Shown here: positions 1 to 6,515 of the stretch, piece by piece
Position numbering within the stretch: the first letter of the stretch is position 1
Layout of the letters: each line of letters begins with the position of its first letter
Assembly: GCA_036276235.1 (NCBI GenBank)
Contig: DATBDZ010000164.1
Span: 1 to 32,390 of the forward strand
Length of the DNA stretch: 32,390 nt
Reading direction: 5' to 3'
Source: JANWHF01 sp036276235
Lineage (GTDB): Bacteria; Planctomycetota; Phycisphaerae; Tepidisphaerales; Tepidisphaeraceae
The notes under the pieces: generated by a model
The model's database searches: none
What the model was told of the DNA's origin: nothing
Seen by the model: only the letters and a program-made list of their open reading frames with translations
Position numbers and translations under genes: made by a program

Positions 1-197
1 AATCCCCGAAATCCGAATCAATTCCGAAGTCCGAATGAAGAAATCCGAAAGCAGAAATCACTAAGGACACCAAGAGGAGCACTAAGGGCCACGAAGAAGA
101 AACAGCCTGATTCGTCCTTCGTGGTTCTTCGTGCTCCCTTCGTGGCTTCTTAGTTCCGGATTTTGGTCATTCGGAATTGATTCGGATTTCGGGGATT
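1..197. repeat. Long intergenic inverted repeat with perfect 28-bp arms
   Basis: Bases 1-28 are the exact reverse complement of 170-197 (arm core GAATTGATTCGGATTTCGGG on the right). The interior, about 61-155, is also partly self-complementary: an 'ACCAAGAGGAGCACTAAGG' type stretch faces 'CCTTCGTGGTTCTTCGTGCT'. The whole block can therefore fold into one long imperfect hairpin. It lies downstream of the minus-strand MBL-fold gene that ends at 249, so it could act as a transcript end. No convincing ORF is seen in 1-248. Confidence 0.8.
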
Positions 198-248
198 CGG
201 ACTTCGGATTTCGAGCGCGCCTCCGTGGTGATCCTTCTCCCGAACGAA

Positions 249-902
249 TTAATCCTGCGTCGCGTCTTCCATCGCTTCCTGGACGAACGGGTTGTTTTGC
301 AATTCTTCGCCAAGCGTGCTGGGTTGGCCGTGACCGGGCAACAGCCGTGTCTCGGGCGGCAGTTTCATGATCTTGCGGATGGATGAATTCAGCGCGGCAT
401 GATCTGAATCGGGCAGATCGGTTCTGCCCACCGCTCCCATGATGATCAAATCTCCGCCGACGAGGACCTGCTGATTCGGGAAATGAAACATGACATGCCC
501 CGGCGAATGGCCGGGCGTGTGAATCACTGTTGCTTCGAGCTTGCCGATGTTGAGCTTCTGGCCGTCTTCGACGAATCCGTCTGCCGCGCGCGGCTGGATC
601 GAGAAGGGGAGCACGAACATGGTGCTGTTGGGCCGGCGAAGCTTGGGTTCATCCAGGCGATGGATCAGCACCTTCGCCTCGGGGAATCGCGCAATCACTT
701 CCGGATGGTCGGCGACATGATCGAAATGCCCGTGCGTGAGCCACAGGCCGATCACGTTCCAGCCGCGTTTTTGGGCTTCGCTTAAAAGCGGCGCGACGGT
801 GTGATCGGGCGCGTCAAAGATGACGGCTTGCTTCGTCTCGTCGTCAGCGATGAGGAAGGAATTGGTGCTGGCGATTCCGCCATTTTTTTGCAGGACGATC
901 AT
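249..902 (-). CDS. MBL-fold metallo-hydrolase (glyoxalase II-like)
   Basis: A 217-residue protein with the full metallo-beta-lactamase signature: HGHFDH (HxHxDH) near residues 57-62, the HTPGHSPGH histidine near 130, GGDLIIMG with the bridging Asp near 150, and LLPGHG near 190. These bind a dinuclear metal centre. The short single-domain layout resembles the YcbL/glyoxalase II-like group, which hydrolyses thioesters such as S-lactoylglutathione in the cytoplasm; the substrate here cannot be read from sequence. No signal peptide is seen. An AGGAG lies about 10 bases before the ATG, which makes this start acceptable. It is transcribed alone, with repeat-rich DNA on both sides. Confidence 0.9.
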   Translation of the reverse strand: MIVLQKNGGIASTNSFLIADDETKQAVIFDAPDHTVAPLLSEAQKRGWNVIGLWLTHGHFDHVADHPEVIARFPEAKVLIHRLDEPKLRRPNSTMFVLPFSIQPRAADGFVEDGQKLNIGKLEATVIHTPGHSPGHVMFHFPNQQVLVGGDLIIMGAVGRTDLPDSDHAALNSSIRKIMKLPPETRLLPGHGQPSTLGEELQNNPFVQEAMEDATQD

Positions 903-932
903 CGCCGGGGGCTCCTGTTAGTCTCGCGCTCG

Positions 933-1151
933 TGTAGGGGCGAACCTCGTGTTCGCCCTGCATGGTCCGCGTGAGCGGCCCGGGTGAACACAAGGTTCAC
1001 CCCTACGGACGTCACGCATGTAGGGGCGAACCTCGTGTTCGCCCTCTGTCGCTTGCGCGAATGGATCTGGGGTGAACACGAGGTTCACCCCTACAAATCT
1101 TCCTCCGCCGGTCGCGCCATCCAGAAGGGCGAACACAAGGTTCGCCCCTAC
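933..1151. repeat. Array of five palindromic ~26-bp repeats in alternating orientation
   Basis: Five copies of a unit close to TAGGGGCGAACCTCGTGTTC lie at 933-959 (+), 982-1006 (-), 1019-1045 (+), 1069-1094 (-) and 1127-1151 (-). Each copy is itself a near-palindrome (GGGCGAAC...GTTCGCCC or GGGTGAAC...GTTCACCC). The GGGCG/GGGTG exchange is matched by CGCCC/CACCC in the other half, so the hairpin is preserved. Spacers are 12-32 bp and unrelated to each other. This is a REP/BIME-like intergenic cluster between the 3' end of the Gfo/Idh gene and the start of the MBL gene. The last copy overlaps the stop codon at 1148-1150. Confidence 0.85.
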
Positions 1152-2176
1152 GGGGCGAAGGACAATCCAATTTGCCGCCGAATCTCGTCGAGGACGCGCA
1201 TGTTGCCCAGCGTATCCTCGCGCGTCACGCGTGGCAGCGTCGAATCGAGCACGGTGGCGGCAAAGTCATCCGCCTCAACCGCGTACAACTCCATTCCCGC
1301 ATCCACTTTCCCCACCTCGCGCGGCGGCAGTGCCGGCGCGGCGTTGGCACCGACATCCTGCCGCGGCGGGACCGCGCGGCCAAGAATCCAAACCGCATCA
1401 TTCACCGGCGGCTTCCACGGAACCGGAACTTCGACATATCCTTCTGTTCCGCAAACGGACGTGGTGTTGTCCGCCTGAACGATCATGCCGCAGGAGAATG
1501 TGGCGCTCAGCCCACCGGGGAATTCCATGAGTGCTGATACCTGCTCGTCTACGCCGCTCTCGTGCAGCCGGGCGACGGCGTTAATGCGCGTCGGCTCCGC
1601 GCCCGCGATCATGCGTGAGAAATTAATGCAATAGCATCCCACGTCCATCAGCGCGCCGCCGCCGAGCTCGCGCGAGAAGCGGACGTTGCCGTCAGTGCGC
1701 GTCGTTCGATAGCAGAAGCTGGCACGGATGAGCTTCACCTGCCCGATCGCGCCGGCGGCGATCGCCTGGGTATATGCATGCGTGAGCGGATGGCAGCGAT
1801 ACATGAACGCCTCCATCAGCACGCGGCCGGCCTTCTGTGCCTCGTCAAACATCTCCTGCGATTCAGCCAGATCCAGCGCGAACGGCTTCTCGCAAAGCAC
1901 ATGCTTCCCCGCCCGCACGGCGGCGATCGTCCACTGGCGATGCATCGAATTGGGAAGCGAAAGATAAATCGCGTCGATATCGGGACGCGCGATCAATTCT
2001 TCGTATGAACCAACTGCTGCAGGAATCTGATACGCCTGCGCGAACGACTGCGCGCTGGCGATCTGTCGGGAACCAACGGCGCTGAGAATTCCGCGCCGGG
2101 CAGTGCGTACGCCGGCGGCGAATTGCCGCGCGATATTGCCGGTTCCGACAATGCCCCAACGAAGCTGCCGGCTCAT
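1148..2176 (-). CDS. Gfo/Idh/MocA family NAD(P)-dependent oxidoreductase
   Basis: A 342-residue protein beginning with a Rossmann nucleotide-binding motif (WGIVGTGNIARQFA, residues 7-20). It continues with the family EKP motif (HVLCEKPFALDLAES, about 93-107), whose Lys contacts the cofactor and substrate. The C-terminal half is the GFO_IDH_MocA_C beta-sheet domain, including GGGALMDVGCYCINFSRM (about 172-189). Such enzymes oxidise or reduce sugars and cyclitols; the substrate is not determinable here. The myo-inositol oxygenase gene at the far end of the window is not close enough to imply a shared pathway. The TAG stop falls inside the last copy of the adjacent palindromic repeat, so the final residues abut a repeat insertion. 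Confidence 0.92.
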   Translation of the reverse strand: MSRQLRWGIVGTGNIARQFAAGVRTARRGILSAVGSRQIASAQSFAQAYQIPAAVGSYEELIARPDIDAIYLSLPNSMHRQWTIAAVRAGKHVLCEKPFALDLAESQEMFDEAQKAGRVLMEAFMYRCHPLTHAYTQAIAAGAIGQVKLIRASFCYRTTRTDGNVRFSRELGGGALMDVGCYCINFSRMIAGAEPTRINAVARLHESGVDEQVSALMEFPGGLSATFSCGMIVQADNTTSVCGTEGYVEVPVPWKPPVNDAVWILGRAVPPRQDVGANAAPALPPREVGKVDAGMELYAVEADDFAATVLDSTLPRVTREDTLGNMRVLDEIRRQIGLSFAP

Positions 2177-2224
2177 GCGAATCTCCGATCGTGGGCATTT
2201 GCCGCGGGTGGATCTGTCTTATCC

Positions 2225-2327
2225 CCTCCTCCGGTACTCCGGGGGAGGGTTAGGGTGGGGGTTCGCGCAAGTGACGCCGCTCGGAAAAGCCCCACCCCAG
2301 CCCTCCCCCGGAGTACCGGAGGAGGGA
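2225..2327. repeat. Intergenic inverted repeat (CTCCTCCGGTACTCCGGGGG family)
   Basis: A left arm at about 2225-2260 and a right arm at about 2290-2327 are reverse complements over some 35 bases with one or two mismatches. Each arm contains its own small palindrome around CCGGTAC...CCGG. The layout matches the repeat at 25918-26044: C-rich mini-hairpin, then GGGTGGGG, a spacer, then the inverse. The block sits between the start of the Gfo/Idh gene (2176) and the stop of the MDR gene (2351), both on the minus strand. Confidence 0.8.
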
Positions 2328-2350
2328 GAAAGAGACACGATTATCGGTGC

Positions 2351-3310
2351 TCATGGTAGTAGCACGATCTTCCCATAAGACCCCGCGGCCAGCACCTTCT
2401 CGTGCGCCGCCGCTGCCTGATCGAGCGGCAACTCCTTGCCAACGATCGGCCGAAGCGTGCCGTTCTCCAACCCAGCAACTAACGCAGCATGAATCCCCGC
2501 CAGCTCCGGCTCGGTGGCATTCATGAGGGTCATTCCAAGAATGGAGGCATCGCGGGTCATCGTGTCGCGAGGATTGATCTCAACCGGCCCGCGGCTCCCG
2601 ACCACGACCGCGCGGCCCTGCTTTGCCAAAACGGTCAGGGTCTTTCCAAGATTGATGTGAGCGGCCAATTCGATGATCAAATCCGCGCCGCGCCCGCCGG
2701 TCAGTTCCATCAGCTTCGTCAGGTAATCGGCGGCATGATGATCCAGCACATGATGCGCGCCCTGCTCGAGTACAAGGCGGCGCCCTTCTTCTGTGCCGCC
2801 GGTTCCAATGACGGTCATTCCCCATGCCTTGGCAAGCTGCACGGCGGCCGTCCCCACGCCGCCGCTCGCTCCATGAATGAAAACCGTTTCGCCCGCTTTG
2901 GCATTTCCTCGCGTGAAGAGCGCGCGATAGGCGGTGGCGTATGGAACGCCAATCGCCGCCCCTTGCTGAAATGTAATTTTGGCCGGCAGCGGATGAACCT
3001 GCGCTTCGGTGCAGAGTGTCTTTTGGGCATAAGTGCCGCTGACACTGCCGGCGACATAGACGCGATCGCCGGGGCGAAAGCGCGTGACGCCGGCGCCGAC
3101 GGCATCGACAACGCCGGCCGCATCAGAGCCCGGCGTATACGGAAATTGCTTGGGCCCGTATTTGCCGGCGCGTATATAAGTTTCAACAGGATTGATGCCC
3201 ACCGCCGCGACGCGAACCAGCACCTGCCCCGCGCCCGCCTGCGGCACGGGAATCTCTTCAAGCTTCAAAACGTCCGACTCGCCGAACTGATGAACGCGAA
3301 TTGCCTTCAT
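2351..3310 (-). CDS. Zinc-independent MDR oxidoreductase (NADPH:quinone reductase-like)
   Basis: A 319-residue medium-chain dehydrogenase/reductase. It shows the N-terminal GroES-like fold (GQVLVRVAAVGINPVETYIR, about 32-51), GSDAAGVVDAVG with a following GDRVYVAGS, and the nucleotide-binding motif HGASGGVGTAAVQLAKAWG (about 145-163). The Cys ligands of the structural zinc lobe are missing, which fits quinone oxidoreductase-like enzymes (QOR family) using NADPH. The start was chosen at the ATG at 3310 because AGGAAGGAG lies 3 bases upstream. The reading frame stays open to 3394, but that extension has no ribosome-binding site and no family homology. Confidence 0.9.
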   Translation of the reverse strand: MKAIRVHQFGESDVLKLEEIPVPQAGAGQVLVRVAAVGINPVETYIRAGKYGPKQFPYTPGSDAAGVVDAVGAGVTRFRPGDRVYVAGSVSGTYAQKTLCTEAQVHPLPAKITFQQGAAIGVPYATAYRALFTRGNAKAGETVFIHGASGGVGTAAVQLAKAWGMTVIGTGGTEEGRRLVLEQGAHHVLDHHAADYLTKLMELTGGRGADLIIELAAHINLGKTLTVLAKQGRAVVVGSRGPVEINPRDTMTRDASILGMTLMNATEPELAGIHAALVAGLENGTLRPIVGKELPLDQAAAAHEKVLAAGSYGKIVLLP

Positions 3311-3450
3311 GTGCTCCTTCCTGATTGCAAGGTGATGATAATAGGCATCGGCGGTGAGTTGGAAACTGCTCAATGGCAAGATCCTAAGAAGCAACGGACT
3401 GTTCCATTAAGTGTAAAGTGCGAAGTAGGCCGGGCGCCCTGGGCGACAGG

Positions 3451-3510
3451 CGGCGGGATAAATCCCGCCCTACGCTGGGGACTTGATGTAGGGCGGGATT
3501 TATCCCGCCG
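3451..3510. repeat. Perfect 23-bp inverted repeat ahead of the NIPSNAP gene
   Basis: Bases 3451-3473 and 3488-3510 are exact reverse complements (core GGCGGGATAAATCCCGCC). Each arm is itself a palindrome, GGCGGGAT/ATCCCGCC, with a 14-base loop between the arms. It lies between two divergent genes, 26 bases before the GTG start of the NIPSNAP protein and close to its ribosome-binding site at 3521-3526. It may therefore influence initiation, or simply be a dispersed repeat. Confidence 0.8.
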
Positions 3511-3535
3511 AGTTACTTGCAAAGGACATATAACC

Positions 3536-4330
3536 GTGCACTCTCGCCGATCATTTTTGACAGCCGTCACCTTCCTCTTCGCGATCGCTTCGCTGGCAGA
3601 AGCGCAGTCTTCCACTGCCCGCCAGCTTTATGAATTGCGGACCTATCACTTCGCGTCGGCAGACAAGCAAAACGCCTTCGCGGATTTCCTGGAGAAGACG
3701 GCGGTTCCAGCCTTCAATCGCGCCGGCGTGCAGCCGGTCGGCGTGTGGAAGATGGCGGCGAAGGATAATCCGAAGCTGAATCTCAAGGAGGATTCCACCG
3801 ATCTTTATGTCCTGCTGCCGCACAATTCATTTGAGGAATTGACGAACTTCGAATCGAAGCTCGCCGCCGACGCGGCGTATCAGAAAGAAGGCGCGGCCAT
3901 TCTCAACGCGCGCGGCAGAGACGTCGCTTACGCGCGTTACGACAGCATGCTGCTGCTAGCGATGGAAGGCGCGCCGCATATTGCCGTTCCCACCAAAACT
4001 CCCACTCGCGTGATGGAATTGCGGACGTATCAGAGTCCCAACGCCGAGCGCGCCAAGAACAAGCTCGATATGTTCAACAAGGGGGAATTCCAGATCTTCA
4101 ACAAGGTCGGCATGCCCGGCATCTTCTACGGCGGCGCCATCGTCGGGCCGGATCAGCCGCAGTTGACGTACATGATCGTTCACGAGTCGTTTGAAGCCGC
4201 GGCGAAAAATTGGGCCGCGTTCGGCGCCTTTCCTGATTGGAAGACGTTGAGTGCGGATCGCTCCTATGCACAAAACGTGTCCAAGGTGCTGAGTTACTTC
4301 CTCCGGCCGACAGCGGGGTCGCAAATCTAG
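3536..4330 (+). CDS. Tat-exported NIPSNAP family protein with two NIPSNAP repeats
   Basis: A 264-residue protein. The frame is open further upstream, but the GTG at 3536 is the credible start: AAAGGA lies 9 bases upstream and the N-terminus becomes a clean export signal (HSRRSFLTAVTFLFAIASLA, then cleavage near AEAQS). SRRSFL fits the twin-arginine consensus, so a folded or cofactor-bound periplasmic protein is likely. Two ferredoxin-like alpha/beta NIPSNAP modules follow, each opening with an ELRTY motif (YELRTYHF near 38 and MELRTYQS near 161). NIPSNAP proteins have no settled enzymatic role. In planctomycetes secreted two-repeat versions are common. The gene stands alone between repeats. 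Confidence 0.85.
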   Translation: MHSRRSFLTAVTFLFAIASLAEAQSSTARQLYELRTYHFASADKQNAFADFLEKTAVPAFNRAGVQPVGVWKMAAKDNPKLNLKEDSTDLYVLLPHNSFEELTNFESKLAADAAYQKEGAAILNARGRDVAYARYDSMLLLAMEGAPHIAVPTKTPTRVMELRTYQSPNAERAKNKLDMFNKGEFQIFNKVGMPGIFYGGAIVGPDQPQLTYMIVHESFEAAAKNWAAFGAFPDWKTLSADRSYAQNVSKVLSYFLRPTAGSQI

Positions 4331-4343
4331 TCGACCGATCTTT

Positions 4344-4419
4344 CGTAGGGTGTGCTTTAGCACACGCGGAACGTGTGCCGCGCGACGACGCCACCGCGTG
4401 TGCTAAAGCACACCCTACG
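4344..4419. repeat. Perfect 26-bp inverted repeat (GTAGGGTGTGCTTTAGCACA family, copy 1)
   Basis: Bases 4344-4369 and 4394-4419 are exact reverse complements separated by 24 bases. Within each arm GTGTGCT and AGCACAC form a nested mini-hairpin. The element begins 14 bases after the NIPSNAP stop codon and may serve as its transcript end. A second member of the same family lies at 28903-28961 inside a reading frame. The 328-bp stretch 4331-4658 holds only this repeat, the one at 4445-4520, and about 130 bases of leader before proS in which I see no gene. Confidence 0.9.
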
Positions 4420-4444
4420 GACCGGAATTATAACGCAAGGAACC

Positions 4445-4520
4445 GTCATGCTGAGGTACTCCGAAGCATCTGGCTGGATCGCGCAGGCAGGCCAGATGCT
4501 TCGGAGTACCTCAGCATGAC
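4445..4520. repeat. Perfect 30-bp inverted repeat (CATGCTGAGGTACTCCGAAG family)
   Basis: Bases 4445-4474 and 4491-4520 are exact reverse complements with a 16-base loop. The unit has the look of dispersed repeats known from several GC-rich phyla, whose copies begin GTCATGCTGAGG or GTCATCCTGAG. It lies about 140 bases upstream of proS. Confidence 0.9.
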
Positions 4521-4658
4521 AACGTTTGGGAAACGCGAACTCCTGTTTTATCTGCCGCATTTGCAAGCTGAGGATGAGGCTGGGTGCCGATAGCGCCATC
4601 CTCAATCTCCTATCCTCCATTTTCAAATCCGCCCTCAGCCCGTAACCTACCGCCTTCT

Positions 4659-6185
4659 ATGGCCAAGAACATTAAGAAGCGTTCGGAAGATTATGCGCAG
4701 TGGTATCTGGATGTGATCAAGGCGGCGAAGCTTGCCGACTACACGCCGGTGCGGGGGTGCATGGCGATTCGGCCCGAAGGGTACGCGATCTGGGAGGCGA
4801 TTCAGCGGCAGCTTGATCGCCGCTTCAAAGCCACCGGGCATGTGAATGCCTACTTTCCGCTGCTGATCCCGATGAGCTTCCTGGCGAAGGAAGCCGAGCA
4901 TGTTGAAGGGTTCGCGATGGAGTGCGCCATCGTCACGCACTCAAAGCTCGTGAGGGGAGACAAAGGTCTTCAGCCCGGCGGCGAACCGCTCGAAGAGCCG
5001 CTCATCATTCGGCCGACCAGCGAAACGATCATCGGCCATATGTATGCGCAATGGGTACAGAGCTATCGCGATCTGCCGCTGCTGATCAATCAGTGGTGCA
5101 ACGTGATGCGCTGGGAATTGCGCACGCGGTTGTTCTTGCGCACGGCCGAATTCCTCTGGCAGGAAGGGCACACCGCACATGAAACCGCCGAAGAGGGCCG
5201 CGAAGAAACGTTGAAGATGCTCGATATTTACGCCGAGTTTGTTGAGAACGTGCTGGCATTGCCGGTGGTGAAGGGGGCCAAGACCGACAGCGAAAAATTC
5301 CCCGGCGCCGTCATCACATATTGCATCGAAGGCCTCATGCAGGATGGCAAAGCCCTGCAATGCGGCACCAGCCATGATCTGGGCCAGAATTTTTCCAAGG
5401 CGTTTGACATCAAATTCCTCGGCCGCGATCAGCAGCAGCAGCATTGCCATACGACAAGCTGGGGCATGAGCACGCGGCTGATCGGCGCGATGATCATGGC
5501 GCATAGCGATGATGAGGGCTTGGTCGTCCCACCGCGCGTCGCGCCGGATGTGGCGGCGATTGTCCCGATCTTCAAAGGCCCGCAGGAAGAGGCGACAACG
5601 CGCGCATTCGTCGATCGGCTCATCGGCGCGCTCACCGGCGGCCGCGAAACCAATCGCATCTCGCGCCACGGCATCGACAGCTATCTCTTCGACGCGCAAT
5701 CCGAGCAGCGGATCGTCGCCGACTTCCGCGACAGCCGCCCGGGCGACAAACAATATCATTGGGAGCAGCGCGGCGTTCCGTTTCGCATGGAGGTTGGCCC
5801 GCGCGATATCGCCGCCGAGTCATTCATGCTCAAATCGCGCATCGACGGGACCAAGGAGCCGATCAAGCTCGCCGATGTCGATGCCAACTGGCTGCGCGCG
5901 CGGCTCGATAAAGCCCACCATGCCCTGTTCGAAAAGGCCCGCCAATTCCGCGATAGCAACACGCGCTGGGCTGACACTTACGATCAGATGAAGCAGATCC
6001 TCGGCGAACAGGGCGGCTTCGTGCGCTGCTATTTCCAGCCCGATCGCGCCGCCGAAGCGAAGATCAAAGAGCAGACCAAGGCGACCGTTCGCTGTATCCC
6101 CTTTGACCAGCCGGGCACCGCCGGCAAGTGCATCTTCACCGGTCAGGAAACTGCGACGCAGGTCCTTTTTGCGCTGGCATATTGA
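4659..6185 (+). CDS. proS: Prolyl-tRNA synthetase, archaeal/eukaryotic-type (ProS type 3)
   Basis: A 508-residue class II aminoacyl-tRNA synthetase that charges tRNA-Pro in the cytoplasm. It lacks the INS editing domain of the bacterial type and ends in Tyr (LFALAY), as the archaeal-type enzymes do. Motif 1 lies around VNAYFPLLIPMSF, motif 2 in LRTAEFLWQEGHTAH (with RPTSETIIGHMY before it), and motif 3 in WGMSTRLIGAMIMAH. The C-terminal zinc site looks eroded: R-C-Y-F-Q-P-D-R-A-A-E and GKCIFTGQ each keep one Cys where the family usually has a C-x-n-C pair. The ATG at 4659 gives MAKNIKKRSEDYAQWY, the normal family start. The 25 codons open upstream are leader, partly derived from low-complexity sequence. 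Confidence 0.95.
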   Translation: MAKNIKKRSEDYAQWYLDVIKAAKLADYTPVRGCMAIRPEGYAIWEAIQRQLDRRFKATGHVNAYFPLLIPMSFLAKEAEHVEGFAMECAIVTHSKLVRGDKGLQPGGEPLEEPLIIRPTSETIIGHMYAQWVQSYRDLPLLINQWCNVMRWELRTRLFLRTAEFLWQEGHTAHETAEEGREETLKMLDIYAEFVENVLALPVVKGAKTDSEKFPGAVITYCIEGLMQDGKALQCGTSHDLGQNFSKAFDIKFLGRDQQQQHCHTTSWGMSTRLIGAMIMAHSDDEGLVVPPRVAPDVAAIVPIFKGPQEEATTRAFVDRLIGALTGGRETNRISRHGIDSYLFDAQSEQRIVADFRDSRPGDKQYHWEQRGVPFRMEVGPRDIAAESFMLKSRIDGTKEPIKLADVDANWLRARLDKAHHALFEKARQFRDSNTRWADTYDQMKQILGEQGGFVRCYFQPDRAAEAKIKEQTKATVRCIPFDQPGTAGKCIFTGQETATQVLFALAY

Positions 6186-6515
6186 GTAGGACGCATGCGA
6201 CAGGGCGGGTCTAAATCGGCATATGCCGATTTGTCGCGCTATCGTCCGAAAAAATCGATGCCAATAAATTGCGGGAAGATTCCCCTGTGCGGCATCGCAC
6301 GCGCCGCCAACTTAACCCACATTACATAAAAACCCTTCGGGCAGCGGCAAAAAGCCGCCATGTAAACCCTACGCAAGCTGCAAAGAGCTAATAGGCCCCC
6401 AGAAGCTGACCGATTCTGACGTGGAAGTTCATTGTTTCGCCGACGCTTGGTGGCAAGCGCGCAGGTATTCGAGACATGAACCGCCGGATTTGCGAAGGCA
6501 GGCAAAAAAGAGTTC
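6186..6515. other. 330-bp intergenic leader before the hybrid kinase operon
   Basis: I see no gene here. The stretch contains the perfect palindrome at 6213-6232 and a small hairpin GCGGC-AAAAA-GCCGC near 6344-6358. A further foldable stretch follows, CCTACGCAAGCTGCAAAGAG near 6367-6386, whose ends pair as CCTA/TAGG with AGCT/AGCT inside. Promoter elements could not be assigned with confidence. The kinase ATG at 6516 is preceded by AAAAAAGAG, a weak ribosome-binding site. Confidence 0.4.
6213..6232. promoter_or_regulatory. Perfect 20-bp palindrome after proS
   Basis: AAATCGGCATATGCCGATTT is identical on both strands. It starts 28 bases after the proS stop codon. It can fold as an 8-bp stem with an ATAT loop but has no T tract after it, so it is a poor intrinsic terminator. 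A dimeric regulator operator for the downstream kinase operon is the alternative. Its function is not established. Confidence 0.5.

Noticed and set aside
933..1151. CRISPR array
   Set aside because: Repeats alternate in orientation and spacers vary from 12 to 32 bp; there are no cas genes nearby. It fits a palindromic REP-like cluster.
2489..3535. Long upstream extension of the NIPSNAP frame
   Set aside because: It runs antisense through the MDR oxidoreductase gene. The GTG at 3536, with ribosome-binding site and Tat signal, is the real start.
4941..5759. 272-codon minus-strand frame inside proS
   Set aside because: It is antisense to conserved ProRS motifs and has no domain of its own.
6330..6420. 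Possible c-di-GMP-I (GEMM) riboswitch ahead of the HD-GYP operon
   Set aside because: There is a GGCAAA and an ACGCAA in roughly the right order, but the conserved core, the tetraloop receptor and the long-range pairing could not be matched. I do not annotate it.
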